From assembly GCA_012934845.2 (NCBI GenBank), contig WNNJ02002689.1:1-64000 (forward strand): a stretch of DNA of 64,000 nt, given 5' to 3'. Position 1 is the stretch's first letter. The number at the start of each line of letters is the position of its first letter. The DNA comes from Pomphorhynchus laevis (taxonomy: Eukaryota; Acanthocephala; Palaeacanthocephala; Echinorhynchida; Pomphorhynchidae). This document shows positions 1 to 9,399 of the stretch, one piece after another. The position numbers and the translations under genes are program-made. Below the pieces are notes generated by a model. It saw only the letters and a program-made list of their open reading frames with translations. It was not told the origin of the DNA and did not search any database.

Positions 1-1000
1 AATTTTTATTCCAATGTTAAATTATAAAAGTTTTAGGGGTGTATAAAAACACTTTTTTGAAACTAAGCACCTAAGTGATAAGAATAAATTAGCTTAAAAT
101 AAATTTTAATAATTAATAATAAATTAGTAAACTATAAATAGAAAAAATATAAACTAAATAGATTAGTAAACTAATTAGTTTAATGATTAATAACGCATTT
201 ACACTAAAAAATTATTTTTAATTATTTATTTTCATTTGTAACTAAAAAATACATTAGTTATTTAATAAAATTATATATAAAGTAAAAATTTTGTAAAATT
301 ATAATAATTAAAATATAATTACATAATTTATTATATAATTAAAAATTCTTTATTTTTAATATATTATTTACCATAAATGACAATTACATAACAACAAATT
401 AAATTATCGATTCAAACAATAAAATTTAAGCAACAAAATAAAAAGATTAAATTTATAAACAAATAAAATTCAAAAATTAAAATTATAGATCATATATCAA
501 TATATAATATTTCAATTATTTTAATAATATAATATTTAATAATATAATATTTTCAATAAAATAATCGAATTAAAAATTTAATTTTTATAATTAAATTATT
601 AATATTATAATTATAATATAATATTATATTGTAATATTAAATATTATTAAATATTAAATATTATTAATATTATAATATTAATATTATAATTAATTTTATA
701 ATTTTTGACTATTGAATTTTTTAACTTTCACAATATTTCTTCATTAAAGTTTAAATGATATGTTAATAAAGTTTATTTGTAGCATATTTGAAGCGCAATT
801 TATAAATGCAATTTATAAATTGCATTTATGAATGAATCTAAACAATTCATTTTATAAATGAATCTAATTTAATTTTCCAATTTATAAAGGAATTTTTTCG
901 AATATTTAAGGAATCTAATGTAGTAGCTCATTTTTAAATTAAATATTTTCAATTGCTAAAAAAGTTGTTACTATTCGAGAAAGTTAGTGGAGGAAAAGAG
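1..1000. other. AT-rich DNA without recognisable gene
   Basis: Almost pure A/T with runs of ATT/AAT trinucleotide-like sequence (especially about 480-700). No open frame with family resemblance on either strand. I see nothing functional here. Confidence 0.6.
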
Positions 1001-1650
1001 GTGCGTTACCTACATTTTACGTTTCGGTCCCTCTAATGGTTGACGATCACTCGACTCGTCTGCTGTTTTGTCAATTAGATTGAATGAAATACTTTTGTCT
1101 TACATTTTGCAAATTTAATTGAAATCATTTCTGAATATAAATTAAATCTGCGTAGGTAGGAAAAGATGCAACCTTCAATTTGAAAACCTAACTATTATTC
1201 CTAATGATTACTTTTATCAAACTGATCACCGATAGTTTGCTTCCTAATTTTAAGTTGATATACATGTGCAGTCATTTTTACCATTGAAATTTTGATTACT
1301 ATTGTTATTCTGCACGCTACGTGAATCCTATCTATAAATCAGCAGTTTGTAGAATACAAGCTGTTGGAATACAAACTCTGATACAATACAAGTATCAGCT
1401 TCTTGGACAAATTAAAATCAATCGACGATGGTACGTTGTTCAATGCACGTTGCTTTAATCTTAGCTTTAAGCCAATGTAGCACGCTACATTTCAATATTG
1501 ATGGAACTCATCAGCTACTGATCCAATAATTATGTTTCCCGTTTTGGTCCTTTTAATACTGGCTTACGATCACTCGACTCGTCTGATTTAATCGGCAATT
1601 AGATTTAATTAAGGACTTTCCTATTATATTTTGCGAATTTAATTAAAATC
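1001..1650. repeat. Dispersed repeat RZ-E, two partial copies
   Basis: About 1001-1150 and 1262-1650 share blocks: a CGTTT(C/T)GGTCC box, then ACGATCACTCGACTCGTCTG about 15-20 bases on, then TTTGC(A/G)AATTTAATT. The second copy also shares the TTTGCTTCCTAATTTTAAGTT block and a TGCAGTCATT block with 3058-3375. Related, more diverged copies lie at 40.5-40.96 and 52.06-52.6 kb. On the minus strand the family contains a decayed hammerhead ribozyme-like motif, listed separately. No coding capacity is seen, so it looks like a non-autonomous repeat. Confidence 0.6.
1477..1518 (-). ncRNA. Decayed hammerhead-like motif (RZ-E copy A)
   Basis: Minus strand: CUGAUGA (1508-1514) is followed 14 nt later by GAAA (1490-1493). 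Four-pair stem I is GUAG (1515-1518) with CUAC (1477-1480). Stem III can form as AUG-UAG-CGU. Stem II is weak, and the base at the cleavage position is G (GUG), which hammerheads normally avoid. Best read as a decayed copy; support comes from the other family members. Confidence 0.4.
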
Positions 1651-1659
1651 ATTTACTCA

Positions 1660-2621
1660 CTCCGGTGGACTGACAGCGAAGACACGAGATAAATATTGTT
1701 CAACGATCATGGAGAAAATATTTCTAAAACGAATCAACCAGCAAAAGATGTACTAATGCTCACACTTTGATGGACCAACTACAACAGTTGACCATCAGCC
1801 TGCCTGAATCATGCAATCTGAATAAGATGCATGTACCTGAATATTGTGTAGGATCCAGTCCTATCACATATTAGTGGCTTAAAATGGCTCTTGAGAATTA
1901 ATTCATACTCTGGATCATCAGAAAATTGGCGTTACATTTGTAGGACGTTCCCATAAATGTTTGTGATAATAGATACGGAACGAATTCTTAGACTGTCTAG
2001 AAGAAGAAACGTTGTATTGGTCTAGGAGAGGGAACAGCTGTTCTTTGTCTCATAGGACAGCTGAAGGTTTACTTCTTGACTGGTATTGAAAGCTTTTGAG
2101 CGGTAGAGCGATATAGGGGTAGTGAGCAATTTAGTGGTCAACTTTCTATAGCTAATCTCACTGTCGATACTGTCAGAAATCTGATTAATTACTCCACAGA
2201 TAGATACCCTTGGATAATGCGTACAGTGTTCTCGGTGATACCTTATTTATTCAGGCCACTAATAAGAGACATTGTTGATTAGATGTCAGGTAAAGAGGAC
2301 AAGTATGGAGCCTTACAACGAGGACTCGTACGGCTGATGAAAGGAAACCTCATAGTTGACGATTGTCTTAGAACACTTAGTGAACAGACTCCCCACTCAG
2401 TGGTCCGTGCGCAACAGGAAATGTTCATTGAACGTGACCTGGAATACATTGATCTAGGATCTTTGTTAGGAGAGCTTGTTCGACTACGATCTTCATCGTA
2501 TCAACAACATCCTGAGGTATCTAATATAACCGACATCTCTCCACTCTTGTTACATGGTCAGTCACCAAAGCACATACGCTCGATTTTCCGCTATGTAGTT
2601 CAAATCGACATCAAAGTATGA
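1660..2621 (+). pseudogene. Unrecognised coding-like remnant
   Basis: Base composition is less AT-rich than its surroundings, and 2283-2621 is open for 112 codons with a normal-looking amino-acid mix (it contains a stretch of about 30 residues rich in charged residues and leucine). I do not recognise the family. A glycine-rich LGEGTA segment encoded near 2020 is loosely reminiscent of a methyltransferase SAM site such as those in large viral polymerases, but one short motif is not enough to call it. If it is of viral origin it is an old broken fossil. It could equally be part of an unknown transposon. Confidence 0.25.
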
Positions 2622-3057
2622 TAAATCAGATATTAATTAATTTATGATTAAATTAAGACGGGTGTATTAAGCACTTTATGATAAAAACGAACGAACTGTG
2701 ACTCATCCCATGGAAGTAATTAATATGTTGGAAATACGACATAGAGTATAAAAGATGTCGTTTACAACCCTTACTTAAAGCCCTTGAAAAAATAGTACAT
2801 AACTATGTAATAATTGTTGCAGTATTTATATGAAAAATATTTGATATATCATATAAATACGCCATGCTGACGAGTTTAATAACAGTGCACTGTAGAATGT
2901 AAGGTCTCGCTATTTATCTTTCCTTTCTAAACTATCGTATTGTTATGCCTAGTGTCTTCCCTTTGCCTATTTTAATTAATATTTACGATTTTGTGGACTT
3001 GTTCATCCGCATTTGCCACCCATAAAGCTCATCTATTTCTTTCTCATTCTAAGTAAT

Positions 3058-3375
3058 TGTGCAGTCATTGCTACAATTGGAATTTCTTATAACAACGCTA
3101 GTTGCTTCAATCCTATATTTATAAGCCAACAGCAGTACACCGCATTTTAGTATTGGTGGACCACATCAGCTACTGATCCAATATCTACGTTTTGCGTTTC
3201 GGTTTTTATAATGTCGACTGACGGTAACTCTGAAATCATAAATGATTTCAATTGAATTTATAAAATGTAATATAAAAGTCTTTCATTCAATCTAATTGTC
3301 AATAAAGCAAACAAGCCAACATTAACTATTTTCAAACTAGTCATCAATAGTTTGCTTCCTAATTTTAAGTTAAAA
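3058..3375. repeat. Dispersed repeat RZ-E copy B
   Basis: Shares the TGCAGTCATT, CATCAGCTACTGATCCAAT and CGTTTCGGT boxes with 1262-1650, in the same order, plus the TTTGCTTCCTAATTTTAAGTT block also seen at 1230-1258. It ends in the hairpin pair at 3349-3436. About 5690-5760 shows a further fragment (AGTCTTTCATT..AATTGTCAAT, then GCCAACATTAA). Confidence 0.55.
3130..3185 (-). ncRNA. Decayed hammerhead-like motif (RZ-E copy B)
   Basis: Minus strand: CUGAUGU (3173-3179) with stem I CAGUAG (3180-3185) pairing to CUGCUG (3130-3135) over six positions with one G-U wobble. The predicted cleavage triplet is GUA (3136-3138). The GAAA core is changed to UAAA and A9 to U, so activity is not expected. 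The stem I partner differs from copy A and from the 40 and 52 kb copies but pairing is kept. Confidence 0.4.
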
Positions 3376-3436
3376 ATTAGGAAGCAAACTAGGAAGCTCC
3401 CATACATCAACATCGGATGATGTTGATGTATGGGAG
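3349..3436. repeat. Two adjacent perfect or near-perfect hairpins
   Basis: Hairpin 1 is 3349-3391 with about 20-bp arms around GTT. Hairpin 2 is 3396-3436 with 19-bp arms (GCTCCCATACATCAACATC and its complement) around a 3-base loop. Only 4 bases separate them. Hairpin 1 reuses a block that is unpaired at 1230-1258, so the inverted copy was added locally. Confidence 0.75.
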
Positions 3437-3559
3437 CGTGTGGGAGAGTTTTAAATAGTTAGAATAATTGAATGAATTATTAAGGAACAAAAAATAGCAG
3501 ATACTGTGTTTGAAGGATGGAAAGGCGGCGGTTGAATTGATGGCACTAGATAGTTTATT

Positions 3560-4510
3560 TCATAGAATAGAAGCGTCAATAAATAGGGAACGCCGACCAT
3601 AGTTTGAAGAAAATAACGGAATATAGTTACATAAACAAAGATTAATGGAGGTGAGGTGGAATTTGGTAAGCGTAGGAAGATGCAGATATGAAGCCGGATT
3701 TGAGGAAAGGAGTCGAAAAGTGATACAAAGGATACGAAATAGAATGCGGTTTTCAATAGCTATCCAGTTGAGGTTAGAGAGGCAATAGGAAATGTGATCA
3801 AAACGACGGAGACGAAAAAGAATACGTACGGCGAAATTCACAAGGCGTTGGAGAGGAAGAAGATATGATTTAGAGAATAAAGCAAAAGGACTGAGGCAAT
3901 AGTCGATCTTTGGAAGAAAAAGACTGAAGATAAGAGAGTGACATAAGCTAATATTAAGCGAGTTCCTAACATTGCGAATGTTACGAATTAAGAGATTGCA
4001 AGATCGGATTTTATCGAGAACTAATAGATCTAGAGAAAGACAGTTGTCGAAGTGAACTTCTAAGAAAATAAGATCATCAATAGAAAGAACGGTCAAATTA
4101 AAGTTTTGACTTGAATGGTTTAGATCAAAACGAAGCGAGGAAATATGCTTGGAGATGGAGATAAGACAATTAGTATAAGGGGCGGATAGATCATCGATAA
4201 TATGAGAGGGAGAATGAAAGTAAAGGAGAATATCATCAGCATATTGCATGATGCAGAAGTTATTATCACATTTAATGCCGGAGAGATCACAAAGAAGAAA
4301 GAAAAGAATTGGTCCTATCACAGATCTTTGAGGAACGCAACAGGAGAGATAAGAAGGGATATATAAAAACGCATTGGAATATACACGAACAGATCGTTCG
4401 AAGAAATAAGAGGAGAACCATGATACAGTAGCAGAAAAAACCATAGTTATGGCAAAAGGAATGAAGGAGGATGTAATGGTCAGCAATATCAAACGTAAAA
4501 GAAAGATCAA
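3560..4510 (-). pseudogene. CR1-like LINE reverse transcriptase palm and thumb
   Basis: A 316-codon open frame. QRSVIGPILFFLL (the QGSxLGPLLF motif) is followed by QYADDILLY, the catalytic FADD-box with both aspartates, then PKIDYCLS, LQRLVNFAVRIL and LNWIAIENRILFRIL, the standard order of motifs in the C-terminal half of CR1/L2-type RTs. It ends with FSSNYGRRSLFIDASIL, a version of the conserved YGxRSFxxAAPxxWN tail. Upstream RT motifs lie in another frame, so this is a fragment rather than a complete ORF2. Role while active: target-primed reverse transcription of its own RNA. Confidence 0.8.
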
Positions 4511-5244
4511 GGGAAATTACGACACTGCAGAGTTTCTTATCACGAGCAAGAAGTCAGAGAAAACTTTGTTGCAGGCCAACTACGTAGAATGATGATATCG
4601 AAAATCAGATTGAAAAGGAGGATAGAGTTTGGACAAAGAGAGATATATGTTAATCTGATTCAACACAATATGTTCAATAAGTTTAGAGACAGTTGGAAGG
4701 TTAGAGATAGGGCGATATGAGGAAGGCAGCAAGAGGTCAAGGGAAGGCTTCTTGAGCGGTGGTCGAACAATGGCGGATATTCAAGCAGGAGGAAACAAAC
4801 CACTACGAATGGAATAGTTAAGCATTGAGGTTAGGAAATAAGCAAGTTGAATGACCAAAAATTTTAATATAAGTAGGAAGCGGATCAGCAGAATATGCTT
4901 TGCTACGTAAAGATAAAAGCACATGAGAAACCTCGTCGACAAATACAGGAAGTTGAAAGAGTTCAGGAAGACGAATAGGATAGTTGAATCGAGCTTCGAT
5001 TAAAGATAAATATAAAATTTATATTAATCGAGAGTGCTAACAGAGGTATAAGACGACAGTATAGTGCTCAGAGTATTCCATTTAGATCTTGGGTTAGATA
5101 AATATGGAAGCTTGTTCTTCCAAAAGCGCAAAGACTTACTACGGAAGTAATTCTAGACGAATGACGAAGAAGACACTTTGAACGCATGCAGTGAGATTCA
5201 AACCTTGGTGCATAGTAAGTTAGACGATGAGTAAATAGTTGGCA

Positions 5245-5586
5245 TTAAAGAATATTGTGGAATATATAAGAGAGATTAGAATCAAAGAAATTAGACATAT
5301 AGTCAGGACGTTGTAAAGTGAAAGACGAGGACATGAGAGGATATATAATTATTTGAAAACGAAATTGAGGAAGATCAAGACGTTTGCACTGTCGACGGAT
5401 AATAGGTGACGGAGAGAAATAAGAGCGTTGAATAGGAAAATATAGGATAATAAGAACACTGTTGGATAGGCCAGGATTCAAAGTAGGAATAACGGCGAAG
5501 GAAGATAGGCTATTAGGAACATCGATTAAATCAAGAACACTACAAGAATGTGAGTAAAAGTGATAAATTTTACTCAATTGTATCAC
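5245..5586 (-). pseudogene. CR1-like LINE endonuclease C-terminal fragment
   Basis: 113 codons with CSVLDLIDVPNSLSSF, followed by PGLSNSVLIIL in the place of the SDHxxI box that ends APE-type LINE endonucleases. The same layout is seen at 54147-54467 (VLNLIAAPNNLSSSVV...), which supports homology. The catalytic N-terminal part is missing. Confidence 0.55.
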
Positions 5587-6394
5587 CGCTTTTCATGATA
5601 TCACCGCTTTTCATGATAGCATGAAAAGCGGTGATAAAATCATTAAAACCGGTGATAAATGTTTGGGTATCAAGAAAGCCTTCATAAGAAAGTCTTTCAT
5701 TTAATTTAATTGTCAATTAAGCGAAAAATTCGATCGATCGTCAGCCAACATTAAAATGATAATAACGTGAACACACAACACTACACGTTTTGATTTATGT
5801 TTTACACTTGTAACAGGACGCAACTATTAGGACCCGACTCGTCGAAGTACACAGTCAGTTAACTTGAATATTTGGTAGTGTCATAAGTTAGCTTCTTTTA
5901 TATTAAGAGTATAAAGAAAAGTTGGCCAGCCCTAATAAAGACTATTCAATAAACCTACCGTTCAATCAGATAATAAATTATTATAACAATTTGAATATAA
6001 ACACTATTCATTTTATATTTTAAACATAAATGTCAAAGGCATAAATATTAATTGAATTAAGCTTTTGAACTAGGCTTTTTTACTTTTTAAAAACTAAAGT
6101 CTAACTCTAATTGAGGTGATCAAACAATTAGTTGATATAAAAATTCATCGTATGAATTTTAATTACAAAATTTTAATTTTAATAAAAAATTTGTCTCTGT
6201 AACAGCGCCATAATTTAAATTTGCATTAGAACAGTAATTGTTAAAAATTAAAATTTTAATTTTACACTTTTTTAATTAATTTTATTAATATATGACAAGT
6301 TTAAATTTTATTAAAGTAAAACATTTGTATTTATAAAACATTTGCATAATTCATTTTAAAATTAATATTTCAAAAATGAAATGTTAATAATAAA

Positions 6395-6705
6395 ATTAAT
6401 AGGAAAAATCAGATCAGGTAACTGAGTCTACCTATATTCCATTAATTATCATTGAAAATAATTAAAAATTAAATAATAATTAATAATTGTTACATAAAAT
6501 TTTAACTTATATCAAGTTAAAATTTAAAATTGGAATTTTAACTAAAAGTTATTTTTTATGAATTGACTAAAAAATAATAGACGATGTGTCATATAAGGAT
6601 TAGAGGTCATCAGTAGGAACATCTATGCTATCAGGTTTCGGCCCTATTCCTCAACCCAACGTAGCAGCGAGGCCGATACGGCAGTATTTTATTTGATAAA
6701 ATTTG
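6395..6705 (+). repeat. Interspersed repeat family (about 310 bp)
   Basis: Begins with CAGGTAACTGAGTCTAC and ends with a GGTTTCGGCCCTATTCCTC box. The order of blocks (TATCAAGTTAAAATTT, GAATTGACTAA, GACGATGT, AGAGGTCATCA, CTATCAGG) is repeated at 24595-24930 and partly at 18455-18700; the terminal box alone is at 43174-43215 on the minus strand. No coding potential. Probably a SINE or the 3' end of a larger element; it abuts the reverse transcriptase fragment at 6760-7460 tail to tail. Confidence 0.65.
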
Positions 6706-6759
6706 ATTGTCATTATCTTATTTTATCTTATCTTACATTTACCACTTAACAGTTTAAAT

Positions 6760-7460
6760 TTATTTAAATTGGTGTTGATTTATATATTTTACTATTTTCT
6801 GTTTGATGGTATTTTTATAGTAACCTAGTTTAAAATATGTATCTATTAAATTATTTAAATGATTTTGAAGAAAGCCAATATCATTACATATTGTTGCAAT
6901 TCTTGAAATTTCATTATTTAATGTATTATATTTTATATTATATGGTATGCATGAATGCGTAGGCAAACATAGTTTTGAATATTTAAATATTTCATCTTTA
7001 CGATATAAACTAATAGTAGTTTTAGTTAATGTTAATTTAATGTTCATATCTAGATATACACCTTCTTTATCATCAATATTGGTTTTATTAAGAATAAGGC
7101 TTTCTGGATAAATGTGCTCACTAATTGAATAAAAATTATTAGAATTAAATACACATATATCATCAATGTATCGAAACATATATTTCATATATTTATATTG
7201 TTTAGATTTAGTTTTTACACAGTTATGAACAAATTCATATTTTATATACGAATTTGAATATAAAATATATGAATATTTTACATATTCTTTATAAAAATAA
7301 GTCAGGTGAACAAATTCATATTCTATAACAAGAATATGAATAAAAAAACAAGTCAGCTGTAATTAGGCTACTATTACGTGCTATTGGAACAACATTTATT
7401 TGTCTAAATATAGATGCCCCTACTTTCAAATAATTTTGTTTTATCGAAATATTTAAGGAT
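6760..7460 (-). mobile_element. Reverse transcriptase fragment, Penelope-like or unclassified
   Basis: The open frame 7188-6760 encodes RYIDDICVF (catalytic YxDD box), then an IYPESLILNKTN segment, YLDMNIKL, SLYRKDEIFKY, and IPYNIKYNTLNNEISRIA. This order resembles the RT palm-thumb of Penelope-type and related unassigned eukaryotic RTs. Upstream on the same strand (7460-7360) is the preceding RQI...VP segment. Copies on the plus strand at 45.9-47.3 kb show the same protein with an intact VPMGGNSSP motif. It is a broken fragment with no endonuclease visible. Family placement is uncertain. Confidence 0.6.
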
Positions 7461-8960
7461 TTAAATATTGATTGATGGATATTTTACACAAATTTAGATT
7501 TAGCGTATATTAAAAAAGCCCTTAGAAAATAAATTAACCTTATTTTCGGAATAAGGTTAATTATATTTCCGAATATAAGGTTAATTAATTTTTCTAACAC
7601 TTCTTTAATATAAGTGCATCTACATTTAAATAATTTCGATTTATCAAAATATTTAAGGATTCTATTAATTCAATTTTATCTATATATTTATATTTACTTG
7701 ATGGTTTAATTCTTGTTAGTTCTTGATGGTTTAATTTTTTATTTAGTTATGGCTATTATAACATATATATGTATATCTTTTACCGAATATAAGGTTAATT
7801 AATTTTACTAACGCTTCTTTAATATCTACTAAATCTAAATTTGTATAAAGCGTACTAAAATTGTATTATAATTTTGAAAATATATTCCTTTTGTATTTAC
7901 CTGATGGTGTACTTGCTGTTAGATATACGTTATAGTTCTTATAACATATGTCTATATATTTATATATAATTATAATTTATTAATTATAAATATAATTCTT
8001 ATATTTATATAAGAACGCTATATTTAAAATATTTTACAACATAAAGTTTGACGGGTTGATTTTGTTGAGAAAGATCTTATGTTATCTATTTGATAATTTT
8101 GGTCTTGTAATTATCTGTTCAGCTATATACACATAGGTAGTATGGTCTTGCAACGATATAGTTAAAAGCACCAAGAAAATTTATAAAACCACTTATATAA
8201 GCACATAATCGACATGATCGCGAAAAGAAAATGTGGTGGCCCATTATTGTTTCTGCTATAGACGAATAAATTTCTTTGGTTTTAAGCTTTATGGCGTTTG
8301 TGTCCGATAAAATATCTTTATTGAAGCAGGAAAATATCTTTATCTAGAGCAAAGCATGAAAACTTCAAGCCACGTGGAACTCGCCACATACTTTAATGTG
8401 GCGCGCGAGACAAACTCGTAAAATGACTAAAATTTATTTAATCTTGAATTTCTTAAACAAATATTATATTTATCAATCAAAAAATTATAAATATTGATCA
8501 TGCATGTTAACATCTAGATTACTAAGTTAATAATTTAACACAAAATGTTTTAACTATATATATAAATATATATATTATAATATTTTTTATAATTCATAAT
8601 TCATTTATAAATAAATTATTAATTTCTTAAACTTTAAAAAAATTATAAATTTTTACAACTTTTAATTATATAAATTTTAGTTTTTATAAATTAATTATGA
8701 TTTTATAATATTTATGTACAAATATTATTCATAATATTGAATAATATTATGAATAATATAATAAAGCAAATAATAATTGTTCATTTCAGATAATATAATA
8801 AAGCAAACTGTAAAAGCAATGAAATTGATTTTAGAAAAGCATTCAGACATAAAATTCCTTTTTGTGAATCTATAATTTATAAACCCTGGATTTTGTAACT
8901 CCTTAGCTATCATCAAAACCGATTAAAAACAGTTAGCAAGACGCTGGTCAACGTTTTGCA
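7461..8960. other. AT-rich DNA, probably intron or intergenic
   Basis: No coding region recognised. Blocks at 7550-7650 and 7780-7830 repeat each other (GAATATAAGGTTAATTAATT..TAACNCTTCTTTAATAT), and TTATCAAAATATTTAAGGATT-like blocks recur at 7440-7460 and 7655-7672. If the Smad4 gene continues to lower coordinates, this is its intron. Confidence 0.5.
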
Positions 8961-8966
8961 GAAGAC

Positions 8967-8972
8967 ACTTAC
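8967..8972 (-). other. Splice donor of the Smad4 MH1 exon
   Basis: Minus strand reads ATATCG|GTAAGTGTC, a consensus U2 donor, directly after the conserved YERII segment. Without splicing the frame would add about 25 unrelated residues and stop at 8923, so the donor is preferred. Confidence 0.9.
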
Positions 8973-9369
8973 CGATATTTGTGGAAATAATTCTTTCGTA
9001 GTGAAATGGATTAACACACACCAATTCATGCTTTAAATCGAAAGCAAACTGACAAAACTTCAAATGCTTGAGTTCGTTTTTATGCAGATCTGGCCAACGC
9101 CAAAGTCTTGCGTAGATAACGTGTGGGAATCCTTTACGACCGGCAACTTGTAGTCGACCGTCTAACGTACGCTGAATTGTCACACATTTTGTCGGGTGTG
9201 CTCCGCAAGTTGTAATCGAAGTAATCAAAGCGTCTAATTCATCACGCTTATCCTTAAGCTTTTTAACCAAACTTTCAATTGCACGTTTACTAAAAGTTTC
9301 AGATTCACCACCCTGACGATGACACATCAAATTATGTACAATGCTCATCAAGGCATCTGACGTCGCCAT
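8973..9369 (-). CDS. Smad4: Smad4/Medea, MH1-domain coding exon (partial gene)
   Basis: Common-mediator Smad of TGF-beta/BMP signalling: it binds receptor Smads and DNA in the nucleus. From ATG at 9369 the exon encodes 132 residues plus one base. It carries the near-invariant MH1 sequence: [13 protein letters not shown] (14-26), [32 protein letters not shown] (61-80, the DNA-contacting hairpin), and [17 protein letters not shown]. The zinc ligands are C62, C106, C118 and H123, with spacing identical to human SMAD4 C71, C115, C127, H132. The frame stays open upstream of the ATG for ten codons, but MATSDAL fits the family N-terminus. It ends at a GTAAGT donor in phase 1, the position and phase expected from the vertebrate exon boundary just after the MH1 domain. 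The linker and MH2 exons are not in the window. Confidence 0.95.
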
Positions 9370-9399
9370 ATCTTCAGATCTTCTGTTGATCGGGATCAA

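Larger units (their letters stand above)
3480..5600 (-). mobile_element. CR1-like LINE, copy 1 (minus strand)
   Basis: Reading from 5600 down, the minus strand encodes the end of an APE-type endonuclease, then a linker, then a reverse transcriptase of the CR1/L2-like group. Around 4720-4640 it reads YRPISNLP..SKLIEHIVLNQ, the RT finger motif; the palm and C-terminal region follow to about 3560. It is broken into several frames and lacks the 5' part and much of the endonuclease. Three more copies lie at 45.2-45.8, 47.77-48.6 and 53.2-54.5 kb, all on the minus strand, so this family expanded in this locus. Confidence 0.8.

Noticed and set aside
6600-6660. Hammerhead in the 310-bp interspersed repeat (GGGCCGAAACC and CTGATGACC on the minus strand)
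   Set aside because: The boxes are in permuted order with no pairing stems I or II around them.
8725-8916. Minus-strand 63-aa frame as the next Smad4 exon
   Set aside because: No Smad linker or MH2 motifs; the sequence is AT-rich and reads as random hydrophobic residues.
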